This document shows, one piece after another, positions 19,516-28,232 of a DNA stretch of 64,000 nucleotides. The stretch is taken from contig NZ_LN831302.1 in the NCBI RefSeq assembly GCF_001488575.1, positions 1,488,001 to 1,552,000 of the forward strand, given 5' to 3'. This DNA is from Halobacterium hubeiense. GTDB taxonomy: Archaea > Halobacteriota > Halobacteria > Halobacteriales > Halobacteriaceae. The position numbers and the translations under genes are program-made. The notes below the pieces were generated by a model. It did not search any database. It saw nothing but the letters and a program-made list of their open reading frames with translations, and had not been told where the DNA came from. Position 1 is the stretch's first letter, and each line of letters starts with the position of its first letter.

Positions 19516-20433
19516 TCACGCCGCGAGGCGCGCGACCGTCTCCTCGCCGCGGTCTTCGAGTTCCACGAGGCCGTCGTCGGCGAGGTCTTCGAGCAGCCCG
19601 CGGAGCCACTCGCGGCCGGTGTCGCCGCCGTAGTCCACGCGGACCCGCGGCCCGAGTTCGTCGAGTTCGAGTTCGCCGTGCTCGCGGAGCGCGCCGACCG
19701 CTCGCCCGCGCTTCTGCCGGCGGCTCCCCTCGAAGGTGGACTGCTCGGGGACGTCCGGCGCGGAGAAGTCCCCGGAGGCGTACGCCGCACACCACTCCCG
19801 CCACGGACAGCCGGCGTCGTCGCAGTTCGGCGACTTCCCGCACGCGACGCCACCCAACTCCATGATGGCGTTGTTCCAGACCTCGGACTCCCCGTCGGGC
19901 ATGAGTTCGTTCGCGGCTTCCTCGAAGGCCGCGTCGTCGTCCGGCACGTCGAACGCGCGGTAGAGCACGCGCTTGACGTTCGTGTCCACCACGGCGTCGC
20001 CGTTGTTGAACGCGAACGACGCGACGGCGTTGGCGGTGTACGGGCCGACGCCCATCAGCTCCGAGAGTTCGTCCGGTGTCTCGGGGAACTCGCCGCCGTA
20101 GTCGTTCTCGACCTGCTGGGCGGCCTCGTGGAGGTACTTCGCGCGGTTGTTGTACCCGAGGCTGTTCGCCGACCAGAACCCCACCACGTCGGCGCGGTCA
20201 GCGGCCGCGAGGCCGGCGGTCGTCGGCCACTTCTCGAGGAACGCGTGGTAGGCGTCCTCGACGCGGGAGAGCTGGGTCTGCTGGCTCATCACCTCCGAGA
20301 CCAAGATTGCGTACGGGTCGTCGGTGCGCCGCCACGGGAAGTCCCGGTGGCCGTCCTCGTACCACGCCACGAGCGCGTCCCGGACGGCGTCGGCGTCGCC
20401 GGGGAGCGCGTACTCCCCCTCGCCCTCAGTCAT
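19516..20433 (-). CDS. mutY: A/G-specific adenine glycosylase MutY
   Basis: A 305-residue base-excision repair enzyme removing adenine opposite 8-oxoguanine. The catalytic Glu in SEVMSQQTQ (residue 47), the helix-hairpin-helix LMGVGPYTANAV and catalytic Asp150 in VVDTNVKR are all present. The Fe-S cluster cysteines are at 198, 204, 209 and 215, giving C-x5-C-x4-C-x5-C rather than the usual C-x6-C-x2-C-x5-C. The C-terminal region is shorter than the bacterial NUDIX-like domain and looks like a small winged helix, normal for haloarchaea. Confidence 0.9.
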   Translation of the reverse strand: MTEGEGEYALPGDADAVRDALVAWYEDGHRDFPWRRTDDPYAILVSEVMSQQTQLSRVEDAYHAFLEKWPTTAGLAAADRADVVGFWSANSLGYNNRAKYLHEAAQQVENDYGGEFPETPDELSELMGVGPYTANAVASFAFNNGDAVVDTNVKRVLYRAFDVPDDDAAFEEAANELMPDGESEVWNNAIMELGGVACGKSPNCDDAGCPWREWCAAYASGDFSAPDVPEQSTFEGSRRQKRGRAVGALREHGELELDELGPRVRVDYGGDTGREWLRGLLEDLADDGLVELEDRGEETVARLAA

Positions 20434-20527
20434 GGCCGGGGCTTGGAAACTCGCGCGCTTAGGGGTGGTGGTTCGGCCCGGACGCCCAACGAAAAGGCGT
20501 ATGGCGGCGCCAGCACACGTCCCGCGT

Positions 20528-20842
20528 ATGAGCCTCGACGACCTCGAAACCGACGTGGAACTGGCGTACGACGACCTCGACGACTACGCGTTCCTCGACC
20601 GCGAGAGCCGCCAGGAGCTGGCGATGCTGGGCGCGGCGCTGGACGCCGACACGGACGAGCTGCTGCGGCGCGCGATTCACCTGCTGTTCCAGTCCACCAC
20701 CGAGTCCGGCCGCCTCGACTTCCACCTGCGCTCGACGTACGACGTCACGTACGACGAGTACCTCTCCGGGATGACCTTCGACGAGATGACCGGCGGCACG
20801 TCGGTCCAGCAGCCCGACGACGACCGCCGCTACCAGTTCTGA
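20528..20842 (+). CDS. Conserved small haloarchaeal protein (104 aa), function unknown
   Basis: An acidic 104-residue protein opening with MSLDDLETDVELAYDDLDDYAFL and continuing into helices containing LDADTDELLRRAIHLLFQST. I do not recognise a named domain; the helical middle could be a small dimerisation motif. The start at 20528 gives a short leader after a weak AT-rich stretch. It is divergent from mutY and co-directional with the halocyanin gene 57 bp downstream, which has its own promoter. Confidence 0.6.
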   Translation: MSLDDLETDVELAYDDLDDYAFLDRESRQELAMLGAALDADTDELLRRAIHLLFQSTTESGRLDFHLRSTYDVTYDEYLSGMTFDEMTGGTSVQQPDDDRRYQF

Positions 20843-20899
20843 CACGGGACGCCGACGGAATGCGGTCCTGTTAAATTCCCGACGCACTGACGACGAGGC

Positions 20900-21316
20900 A
20901 TGCGAGACCGAACGCGACGCGACGTACTGCGCGCGACCGCTGGCATCGGCGCGACGGCGGCGCTCGCCGGCTGTCTCGGCGGTGGCGGTGGCGGCGATGG
21001 TGACGAGGACATCGAAGCGCTGGACGCCCCCGAGGGCACGGAAGTCGTCGAAGTCGGCCCGGACGGGAACTACGTCTTCGACCCCGAGGAACTCACGATT
21101 TCGACGGGGACGACCGTGCGGTTCGTGTGGCTGTCCGGGACGCACAACGTCGCCGTGTCGAGCCAGCCCGCGGACGCCGACTGGTCGGGCCACGAGACCA
21201 TCGAGCAGCGCGGCTTCTCCTTCGAGTACACGTTCGAGGTGCCGGGCCGCTACGAGTACGTCTGCACGCCCCACCAGACGCAGGGGATGACCGGCGCAGT
21301 CGTCGTCGAGGAGTAG
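20900..21316 (+). CDS. Halocyanin-like blue copper lipoprotein
   Basis: A 138-residue cupredoxin anchored outside the cell. It has a twin-arginine signal (RTRRDVLRATAGIGATAALAG) ending in the lipobox LAGC with the lipidated Cys at 25, then a glycine-rich linker. The type 1 copper ligands are His in GTHNV, then Cys and His in YVCTPH, with Met in QGM. It likely shuttles electrons at the membrane surface. TTAAATT about 27 nt upstream of ATG suggests a leaderless mRNA. It ends flush against the stop codon of the convergent aminotransferase. Confidence 0.9.
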   Translation: MRDRTRRDVLRATAGIGATAALAGCLGGGGGGDGDEDIEALDAPEGTEVVEVGPDGNYVFDPEELTISTGTTVRFVWLSGTHNVAVSSQPADADWSGHETIEQRGFSFEYTFEVPGRYEYVCTPHQTQGMTGAVVVEE

Positions 21317-22693
21317 TTACTGCACGTCGTCGCTGTGGCCCGTCGAGGGCCCGGCCTTCGTGACTTTCGGGTCGTCGAGGGCGTCGAGGAAGACGTCCAT
21401 CGCGACGTCGATTTCGCGCTCCGTGACGTCCAGCGGCGGGAGGATGCGCAGCGTCTTGTAGCCGCAGCCGAGCAACAGCAGCCCCCGCTCCAGGCAAGCT
21501 TTCACGACGGCTTCGCGGCGGTCCTTGGTGTCGAACTCGACGCCGAGCATCAGGCCGTTCCCGCGCACGTCAACGACGAAGCCGGGCGCGTCGTCCGCGA
21601 GAATCTCCTTGACCTGCCGACCACGCTCGGTGACGTTGTCCAGCACGCCGTCGCTGGTGATGGCGTCGATGGTGGCGACGCCCTGTGCGGCCGCGAGCAG
21701 GTCGCCCGCGCCCCACGTCGAGGAGAGCCGCCCGGTCTCGTCGGGGAAGAGGTCCTCGCTGGCGACGGTCGCGCCGACGCGCAGGCCCTTCGCCGAGGTG
21801 ATGACGTCGGGGTCGATGCTGGTGTGGTCCACGCCCCAGAGTTCGCCCGTGCGGCCGAGCCCGGACTGAATCTCGTCGGCGATGACGGGGATGTTGTGGG
21901 TCTGCTGAATCTCGGCGACGTCGTCGGCGAACTCGTCGCTGGGGACGCGGTAGCCGCCCTCGCCCTGCTGGGGTTCGAGGACGAGGTAGGCCACCTCCTC
22001 GGGGTCGATGACACCGCGCTCGGGGTGGAGCTTGTCCGCGAGGACGTTCCCGCCGGGGCCGTTGGTCTTCCACCCGCACTCGCAGTCGCCCTCGCAGGAG
22101 CAGTACGGCGCGGAGACGACGCCGCCGATTTCGGGGTAGCCGGTGCGGTGGACGGCCTTCGAGCGGTTCAGTGAGAGCGCGCCGAGCGTGCGCCCGTGGA
22201 ACGCGCCGTCGAACGTGAACGCGCGGTGGCCGCCGTTCGCGTAACAGATTTTGATGGCGTTCTCGATGGCTTCCGCGCCCGTGTTCGAGAGGAAGACCGT
22301 GTCGAGGTCGTACTCCTCGGTGATGTCCGTGAGCCGGTGGAGCAACTGGGTCGAGGTCGGCACGTCGGCGTCCTCGGGCGGCCAGCCGCCGCTGGCGTAG
22401 AAGTCCTGCCCCGCAATCTTCGAGGGGTCCACGACGTCGAACTCCTCCAAGCGGTCCATAATCTTGGGATTGTTGTAGCCGAACGGCGCCGCCGCGACGT
22501 GGCTCGTGAAGTCCATGAGGACGTTGCCGTCCACGTCACGGCAGAACGGGCCGGCGGCGTCCTCGGTGATGTCCCAGACGAACTCGTAGACGTAGGTGCT
22601 GGGGGCGGCGTGCTCGTGGTGGTACTGAACCCACTGCTGGGCCTTCTCGCCGGGCAGGCTCCGGACGCTCGGCTCGGCGGTCTCCCTGTCCAT
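21317..22693 (-). CDS. Class III PLP aminotransferase (4-aminobutyrate type)
   Basis: A 458-residue fold-type I aminotransferase. The PLP Lys is at 302 in TSAKGLRVGAT, with Asp273 in VIADEIQSGLGRTG. NTGAEAIENAIK and HGRTLGALSL are typical of class III enzymes such as GABA or acetylornithine aminotransferases. The exact amino donor cannot be told from sequence. Unusual is a cysteine-rich loop CSCEGDCEC at 198-206, not general in the family, which could bind a metal. Upstream lies the MgtC-like gene on the same strand, 65 bp away. Confidence 0.85.
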   Translation of the reverse strand: MDRETAEPSVRSLPGEKAQQWVQYHHEHAAPSTYVYEFVWDITEDAAGPFCRDVDGNVLMDFTSHVAAAPFGYNNPKIMDRLEEFDVVDPSKIAGQDFYASGGWPPEDADVPTSTQLLHRLTDITEEYDLDTVFLSNTGAEAIENAIKICYANGGHRAFTFDGAFHGRTLGALSLNRSKAVHRTGYPEIGGVVSAPYCSCEGDCECGWKTNGPGGNVLADKLHPERGVIDPEEVAYLVLEPQQGEGGYRVPSDEFADDVAEIQQTHNIPVIADEIQSGLGRTGELWGVDHTSIDPDVITSAKGLRVGATVASEDLFPDETGRLSSTWGAGDLLAAAQGVATIDAITSDGVLDNVTERGRQVKEILADDAPGFVVDVRGNGLMLGVEFDTKDRREAVVKACLERGLLLLGCGYKTLRILPPLDVTEREIDVAMDVFLDALDDPKVTKAGPSTGHSDDVQ

Positions 22694-22758
22694 GGTAGTG
22701 GTTGCCCGGGCCGCCGACAAAAGCGATTCGTTACGGTTCAGGCAAGCTTCACCGCGCC

Positions 22759-24063
22759 TCAGAGCGCGACGGCGGCGGTCGCGACCCCGCCCGCGACGAG
22801 CAGGACCACGCTGTACCCCGCGACGCGGTACGCGAACGAGCGGTTGTCGCTGGTCGCCGTGAGCGCGACCTTCACGCCGATGGAGGAGGCGGTCGCCAGC
22901 AGCACGGCGACGGTGGCGGCAGTCTCCGAGATTGCGCCCGTGCGGTAGAGCACGATGGCGGAGGTGGTCGCGCCCGCGCTCGACACGAGCCCGGAGAGGA
23001 TGGCGGTCGCGTAGAGGCCCGCGGAGCCGAACTGGGTCTGCGCGAGCCCGCCGGCGACCACGACGACGAGGAACATCGCGCCGAACGCCAGCGCGTTCCG
23101 CATCGAGAACGGGCTCTCCAGCTCCATCTCGACGCGCGTCGTCCAGTCGGCGGTGGCCGCCGCGACGCCGACGCAGCCGAGGACGATGACCACCAGCGGG
23201 ACGGTCGCGGACACCAGCACGCCCGTCGAGAGCGTGAACACGACGACGATGAGGAGGTTCCGCAGCGCCATCGCGGCGTTCGCCAACAGGACGCCCGCGA
23301 CCGCGTACGACGCCGCCTCCGCGCGCTGGCCGACGTGGTCGAGCATCGTGCCGACGACCGCCGTCGAGGACGCCAGCCCGCCGAAGAAGCCCGTGACGGC
23401 GATGCCGCGGCCGCCGTAGGTCTTCACGACGACGTAGTTCACGATGCCGATGCCGGCGACGAACACGACCATCAGCCAGACCACGCGCGGTTCGATGCTG
23501 ACCGCGTACGGCCCGGACCCCAGCGACACCGTGCCGGCCGGCAACAGGGGGTAGACGACGAACGCCAGAATCGCGAACTCGAACGTCGAGCGCAGTTCCT
23601 CCCGGGAGAGCCCCCACGCGAACCCGTGGAGCTCGCGCTTGAACACCAGCAGGACGGAGCTCGTGACGGCGACGACGGTCGCGGGCAGCACCGCGTCGAC
23701 GGCGACGAGCACGCCGACGCCGTACGCCACCATCAGGCTCACCGCGGTCGTCAGGTGCAGTCCCTCGTCCTCGTCGCGCATCCCCGAGACCATCAGGACG
23801 CCCGTGACGACGATGACGAACGCCGCGCCGACGCTGGAGAGGTACGGCGGGCAGACGCCCGCGGCGTCCGCACAGCGCTCCGTGTCCACTTCGGTGAAGA
23901 TGGTGGCGAGGACGCTGACGAGCGCGAACGTGCGGATGCCCGCCGCCTTCTGGGCCCACTCGCGTTCGAGGCCGATGAACAGCCCGAGCGCGACCGACAG
24001 CGCGAGGCGGACGACACGGCTGTCCACCGGAACGTCCGCCAGCGACTCGAAGATACCGGGCAC
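22759..24063 (-). CDS. MgtC/SapB + DUF4010 family membrane protein
   Basis: A polytopic protein of about 434 residues. The N-terminal MgtC-like part has the ALSVALGLFIGLEREW signature and an AGIRTFALVSVLATIF helix. The C-terminal DUF4010 half has TGFFGGLASSTAVVGTM and LYATAILSGLVSSAGATTSAIVLY. The function is unknown; MgtC relatives respond to Mg2+ limitation. A GTG start at 24063 is preferred, with GGTGA about 11 bases upstream; a longer in-frame reading to 24231 overlaps the divergent promoter and is unlikely. Confidence 0.8.
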   Translation of the reverse strand: MPGIFESLADVPVDSRVVRLALSVALGLFIGLEREWAQKAAGIRTFALVSVLATIFTEVDTERCADAAGVCPPYLSSVGAAFVIVVTGVLMVSGMRDEDEGLHLTTAVSLMVAYGVGVLVAVDAVLPATVVAVTSSVLLVFKRELHGFAWGLSREELRSTFEFAILAFVVYPLLPAGTVSLGSGPYAVSIEPRVVWLMVVFVAGIGIVNYVVVKTYGGRGIAVTGFFGGLASSTAVVGTMLDHVGQRAEAASYAVAGVLLANAAMALRNLLIVVVFTLSTGVLVSATVPLVVIVLGCVGVAAATADWTTRVEMELESPFSMRNALAFGAMFLVVVVAGGLAQTQFGSAGLYATAILSGLVSSAGATTSAIVLYRTGAISETAATVAVLLATASSIGVKVALTATSDNRSFAYRVAGYSVVLLVAGGVATAAVAL

Positions 24064-24160
24064 TCTCGGCCGTTCACCGTCGGCGGGCAAAAAGTTGCGG
24101 GCTCGCTCCGACCTGATGGCTGGCGAATCTTTTTGCGTCGGCCCGCCGGTAGCGTACGTA

Positions 24161-25312
24161 ATGGACTTCGACCGCGGTCGGCTCGCGTGGTGGGCGGGCG
24201 CCGCCGTACTCGGCGGCGTGCTCGCGTTCACCGTCTACTCGTTCCTCGGGACGTTCGTGCTCGGTATCTTCATCTACTACGCGACGCGACCGGTCTACCG
24301 CCGGCTCGAACGCTGGATTCCCCGGCCGACGATTCGGGCGGTGGTGGCGCTGGTGACGCTGGCGCTGCCCGCGATGCTGGTCGTCGCCTACACCACCGCA
24401 GTCGGCCTGCAGGAGCTGGAGCGGTTCGTGGACGCGCAGAACGTCGACCTCGGGCACGTCGAAACGCTCCTCGACCCCTACCTCGACGTCTCAACCATCG
24501 TGCAGGACCCGCAGGCGTTCCTGAATCAGCCGTCCGTGCAGGAGGCGCTGGCGTCGACGGCGAGCAACGCCTTGCAGTACGTCGGGTTCCTCGGGACGCT
24601 GTTCGTCCACCTGTTCGCGGTCGTCATCGTCGCGTTCTACCTGCTCCGGGACGACCACCGGCTCGGCGGCTGGTTCCAGCGCCGGTTCACGGACGGCAGC
24701 GGCGTCGCGGAGGCGTACGCGCGGGCGGTCGACCGCGACCTCTCGACGGTGTTCTTCGGGAACATCGTCTTCGCGTTCGCCACCGGCGTCATCGCCGCGG
24801 TGTCGTACGGGACGCTGGACGCGCTCTCCCCGGCGGGCATCGCCATCCCCTACCCGGTGCTGTTCGGGCTCATCACGGGCATCGCGAGCCTCGTTCCGGT
24901 CGTCGGCATCAAGCTCGTGTGGATGCCGCTGGCGGGGTGGCTGGCGTTCGTCGCGTTCCAGAGCGGCACGGGGTACGGGTTCGTCGCAGTGTTCGTCGCC
25001 GTCGCCGCAGTGGTCGTGGACTTCATCCCCGACTTGCTGTTGCGGCCGTACGTCTCCGGCCGGGACATCCACCTCGGGCTGGTGATTCTGTCGTACGTCT
25101 TCGGGCCGCTGCTGTGGGGCTGGTACGGACTGTTCCTCGGCCCGCTCGCGCTCGTGTTCGTCGTTCACTTCGCCCGGCTCGTGCTCCCGGAGCTGCTGGC
25201 CGGCGAGGAAATCTCCCCGGAAGCGCTCGGCGGGGACGTGCTGACCGCCGACGAGGGCGAGCAGACCCACGTCTCGGAGTTCGAGTCGGAGGGAGAAGCC
25301 GAGGAGTCCTAG
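24161..25312 (+). CDS. AI-2E family transporter (PerM/YdiK type)
   Basis: A 383-residue membrane protein with about seven or eight helices and the AI-2E family core, including LASTASNALQYVGFLGTLFVHLF, ITGIASLVPVVGIKLVW and the C-terminal LGLVILSYVFGPLLWGWYGLFLGPLA. Members export small molecules or act as Na+/H+ antiporters; the substrate here is unknown. An acidic tail follows the last helix. A TATCTTTTTG-like AT run about 30 nt before ATG 24161 supports a leaderless start. It is convergent with the small zinc-ribbon gene. Confidence 0.88.
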   Translation: MDFDRGRLAWWAGAAVLGGVLAFTVYSFLGTFVLGIFIYYATRPVYRRLERWIPRPTIRAVVALVTLALPAMLVVAYTTAVGLQELERFVDAQNVDLGHVETLLDPYLDVSTIVQDPQAFLNQPSVQEALASTASNALQYVGFLGTLFVHLFAVVIVAFYLLRDDHRLGGWFQRRFTDGSGVAEAYARAVDRDLSTVFFGNIVFAFATGVIAAVSYGTLDALSPAGIAIPYPVLFGLITGIASLVPVVGIKLVWMPLAGWLAFVAFQSGTGYGFVAVFVAVAAVVVDFIPDLLLRPYVSGRDIHLGLVILSYVFGPLLWGWYGLFLGPLALVFVVHFARLVLPELLAGEEISPEALGGDVLTADEGEQTHVSEFESEGEAEES

Positions 25313-25555
25313 TCAGCGCGCTTCGAGGCCGGTGCCGTCGCGCGGGCAGTACGCGAACTCGGGGTCGCGCGTTCGGAACCCGCACTCTGGACACTCGTAG
25401 ACGGTGGGTTCCTCGGTGCGTCGCCGGAACAACAGCGGAATCAGCGGGACCGCGAGGAAGAAGACGGCGACGTCGAAGACGACCCACGCGGCGACGCTGA
25501 CGGCGAGACTCGCGAGCACGCCCGCGGCGGCGGTGGCGGTCCGCGAGGAGACCAC
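25313..25555 (-). CDS. Small membrane protein with zinc ribbon
   Basis: An 80-residue protein. One or two N-terminal hydrophobic segments are followed by a C-terminal treble-clef-like ribbon with CPECG at about 53-57 and a lone Cys-Pro pair CPRDG near the end. The role is unknown. The GTG at 25555 lies 2 bp past the stop of the PadR regulator gene, so the two genes are probably translated from one mRNA and this protein may be the regulator's target or partner. Confidence 0.65.
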   Translation of the reverse strand: MVSSRTATAAAGVLASLAVSVAAWVVFDVAVFFLAVPLIPLLFRRRTEEPTVYECPECGFRTRDPEFAYCPRDGTGLEAR

Positions 25556-25557
25556 GG

Positions 25558-25836
25558 CTAGTCGAGGTCGACGTACTGCTGTTCCCACTCGCGGCGCGCG
25601 GCGATTTCGCGGCGGCCGCGGCGAGTGAGCGTGTAGTAGTTGGTGCGCTGGTCGAGCTGGCCCTTGTCCACGAGGCCCTTGTCCACGAGCGTGTCGAGGT
25701 TGGGGTAGAGGCGGCCGTGGTGAATCTCGGACTCGTAGTACTCCTCGAGTTCTTCCTTGATGGCGAGGCCGTGGGGCTCGTCCAGTCCGGCGACGACGTA
25801 GAGGAGGTCTCGTTGAAACCCTGTCAGGTCGTACAT
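25558..25836 (-). CDS. PadR-family transcriptional regulator
   Basis: A 92-residue winged-helix protein of the PadR type. FQRDLLYVVAGLDEPHGLAIKEELEEYY leads into HHGRLYPNLDTLVDKGLV, the family's characteristic recognition helix and wing, then TNYYTLTRRGRREI. Such proteins usually repress neighbouring membrane genes and respond to hydrophobic ligands. The start was set at ATG 25836; an A-rich TATA-like stretch is about 25 nt upstream on the minus strand. It is followed by the small zinc-ribbon membrane protein. Confidence 0.9.
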   Translation of the reverse strand: MYDLTGFQRDLLYVVAGLDEPHGLAIKEELEEYYESEIHHGRLYPNLDTLVDKGLVDKGQLDQRTNYYTLTRRGRREIAARREWEQQYVDLD

Positions 25837-26012
25837 ATGTATTACTCTCGTTACGTTTTTCGACTGGTAGAGCATAAGCGTAGGGGATTGCGATGGCGGT
25901 TGCCGACAACTGCCCGGCCTGTACCGAAGTGACATGTCGAAATCGGTGACTCCGGGAGCGGGGTCGCGGCGGTCCCCCGAACTTTATGCCGGCCGGCCGG
26001 CGACACGCTCAC

Positions 26013-26258
26013 ATGGCCGGCGCGGACGCCCACGACCTCGCGGACGTCTCCCCGACAGCGTGGCGACTGCTCCGCGTCGCCGCCGACTTCAGCCAGCGCG
26101 ACGTCGAGCGGGAAGTCCCGGACCTCCAGCAGGCCCACGTCTCGATGCTCGAAGGCGGGAACCGCGGCCTCTCCGCGGACCGCCGCCGCGAACTGTTCGC
26201 CCTCTACGCGGCCGAACTCGACGACGAGCAGGTGGCCGTCCTCGTCGAGCACTTCTGA
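26013..26258 (+). CDS. Small XRE-like helix-turn-helix protein
   Basis: An 81-residue protein whose central part (about 15-65) reads as a Cro/C1-type helix-turn-helix: LLRVAADFSQRDVEREV, then QAHVSMLEGGNRGLS and a capping helix ELFALYAAEL. It is almost all DNA-binding domain. ACTTTATG at 25981-25988 sits about 27 nt upstream of ATG 26013, arguing for a leaderless start here and not at the upstream in-frame ATG 25986. It precedes the SLC13 carrier gene by 63 bp and may regulate it. Confidence 0.75.
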   Translation: MAGADAHDLADVSPTAWRLLRVAADFSQRDVEREVPDLQQAHVSMLEGGNRGLSADRRRELFALYAAELDDEQVAVLVEHF

Positions 26259-26280
26259 GCTGCCCCGCCGAAGTAAATCC

Positions 26281-26293
26281 GTTAATCATTAAC
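26281..26293 (+). promoter_or_regulatory. 13-bp palindrome in the SLC13 promoter
   Basis: GTTAATCATTAAC is a perfect palindrome around a single central C, in the TATA position about 30-40 nt upstream of the SLC13 start. A second small palindrome, GTATC-AAT-GATAC at 26316-26328, covers the start codon itself. Together they look like an operator, perhaps for the small HTH protein just upstream (inference). Confidence 0.5.
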
Positions 26294-26321
26294 GATAGCA
26301 GTCGCCAGTGGTCGTGTATCA

Positions 26322-27914
26322 ATGATACAGATGGACGTTCGCTCGACGCGCGGACGGCTCGCGGTGTTCGGGCTCGCGCTCGCAGTCACCGCCGTCATCG
26401 CGCTCGCACCGACCCCCGAAGGCCTCGCACTCGAAGGGAAGTACGCCATCGCCACGATGGCGTTCGCGGGCGTGCTCTGGGTGACCGGCGCGCTCCCGCT
26501 GGCGGTCACCGCGCTCTCGATTCCCGCGCTGCTGACCGCGTTCGGCGTGTTCGGCGACCTCGACGACGCGCTCGCGCCGTTCGCCGACCACCTCATCTTC
26601 CTGTTCATCGCGGGGTTCATGCTCGCGAACGCGCTCCAGAAGTACGACATCGACCGCCGCATCGCGCTGTACATCATGGCGCGCATGGGCTCCAGCCCCC
26701 GCAAGCTCATCCTCGCCGTGATGGTCGCGACGGCCATCCTCTCGATGTGGGTCTCGAACACCGCCACCAGCGCGATGATGACGCCCATCGCGGTCGGCGT
26801 GCTCGCGCAGGTCGTCGGCCGCGACGAACTCACCGAGGCCGGTGACGACGACCTCACCACGAACGTCCAGGTCGCGACCCTCCTCGGGACCGCGTACGGC
26901 GCCAGCGTCGGCGGCGTCGGCACGCTCATCGGCACGCCGCCGAACGCCGTCGTCGCGGGCGTCCTCAACGACCAGCTCGGCTACGAAATCGGGTTCGCCG
27001 ACTGGCTGCTCATCGGCCTCCCCATCGTCGCCGTCACGCTCCCAATCGTCTGGTACGTCCTCACGTACTGGCTGTTCCCGCCGGAAATCGAGGACGTCAG
27101 CGGCGCCCGCGAGGAAGCGCGGCGCTACCTCCGCGAGGAGGGCGAGCTGAGCACGCGCGGCCGCCGCGTCGCGTACATCTTCACCGCGACCGCCGGCCTC
27201 TGGGTGCTGGGCGGCCTCGGCGGCCCCGTCTGGTGGCTGTTCGAGACCGTCGGCCTCAGCACCGACACCGCGAACGTCCTCCACACCACGCTGTTCGGCG
27301 GCAGCGGCCCGACGCTGTTCGGCACCGAGGGCGGCTACCAGGGCCTGCTGTACTACGTGATGGTCGGCCTCTACGCCATCCCCACGCTCGTCCTCGCGGA
27401 CACCACCGAGTGGGAGGACCTCGTGGACATCGACTGGGGGACCATCCTCCTGTTCGGCGGTGGCCTCTCGCTGGCCTCCGGGTTCGCGAACAGCGGCGCG
27501 ACGCGCTGGATTGCCGAGACCATCTTCGGCTCGCTCACCGGCCTCCCCATCGTCGTCATCGTCGCCGCCGTCGTCCTGCTGGTCATCTTCCTCACCGAGA
27601 TGACCTCCAACACCGCCACCGCCACCATCATCGTGCCCGTGCTCGTCTCCATCGGCGGCATCCTCGCCGCGACGCTCGGGCTCGCCGAGGAGTCCGCCGC
27701 CATCTTCCTCTCGGTCAGCGGCGCCATCGCCGCGAGCTTCGCGTTCGCGCTCCCGGTCGCGACGCCGCCCAACGCCATCGTGTTCGGCTCCGGCTACCTC
27801 GAACAGCGCGACATGATGCGCGCCGGCGTCGTCCTCAACCTCCTCATGACCGCGGTGCTGACGCTGTTCATCTGGGTGCTGTTCCAGTTCGTCTGGCCGA
27901 TGTTCCTCTGGTAG
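26322..27914 (+). CDS. SLC13/DASS-family anion symporter
   Basis: A 530-residue transporter with about 11-12 helices. Both substrate/sodium-binding SNT motifs are intact: SNTATSAMMTPIA in the first half and SNTATATIIVPVL in the second. This identifies the divalent-anion:sodium symporter family (dicarboxylates, sulfate or phosphate). TPPNAVVAG and TPPNAIVFG repeats follow each motif. ATG 26322 or the second ATG three codons later could be the start. A palindrome overlaps its promoter. Confidence 0.9.
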   Translation: MIQMDVRSTRGRLAVFGLALAVTAVIALAPTPEGLALEGKYAIATMAFAGVLWVTGALPLAVTALSIPALLTAFGVFGDLDDALAPFADHLIFLFIAGFMLANALQKYDIDRRIALYIMARMGSSPRKLILAVMVATAILSMWVSNTATSAMMTPIAVGVLAQVVGRDELTEAGDDDLTTNVQVATLLGTAYGASVGGVGTLIGTPPNAVVAGVLNDQLGYEIGFADWLLIGLPIVAVTLPIVWYVLTYWLFPPEIEDVSGAREEARRYLREEGELSTRGRRVAYIFTATAGLWVLGGLGGPVWWLFETVGLSTDTANVLHTTLFGGSGPTLFGTEGGYQGLLYYVMVGLYAIPTLVLADTTEWEDLVDIDWGTILLFGGGLSLASGFANSGATRWIAETIFGSLTGLPIVVIVAAVVLLVIFLTEMTSNTATATIIVPVLVSIGGILAATLGLAEESAAIFLSVSGAIAASFAFALPVATPPNAIVFGSGYLEQRDMMRAGVVLNLLMTAVLTLFIWVLFQFVWPMFLW

Positions 27915-28025
27915 CCCGGCCGGACGCCCCGCTTCGGCGGACTCGTCGCGGTGGGACTCCGCGACGGCCGTGCTACCTTACCTCTCGGAACTGTTATCCG
28001 TGTAACGCGTCTCTCTCTGGTCGTA

Positions 28026-28232
28026 ATGGCAGCAGGCAACGTTGACTTCTTCAACGACACTGGCGGCTACGGTTTCATTTCGACTGACGACGGCGACCTC
28101 GACGACGACGAAGACGTGTTCTTCCACATGGAAGACGTCGGCGGCGAAGACCTCACCGAGGGCACCGAGGTGGAGTTCGACATCGAATCCTCCCCGAAGG
28201 GCCCGCGCGCGGCGAACGTCGTCCGACTGTAA
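28026..28232 (+). CDS. Cold-shock protein (CspA family)
   Basis: A 68-residue single cold-shock domain. RNP1 GGYGFIS and RNP2 DVFFHM are intact, so it should bind single-stranded nucleic acid as an RNA chaperone. A glutamate-rich acidic middle, DDGDLDDDEDVFF, is the halophilic version. The ATG at 28026 starts at the first strand. It has a pyrimidine-rich leader (CTCTCTCTGG) and no clear Shine-Dalgarno. Confidence 0.92.
   Translation: MAAGNVDFFNDTGGYGFISTDDGDLDDDEDVFFHMEDVGGEDLTEGTEVEFDIESSPKGPRAANVVRL

Noticed and set aside
25893..25949. 18-residue frame with CPAC and a third Cys upstream of the small HTH gene
   Set aside because: Too short, no ribosome-binding site, and no supporting context; the cysteine pattern may be chance.
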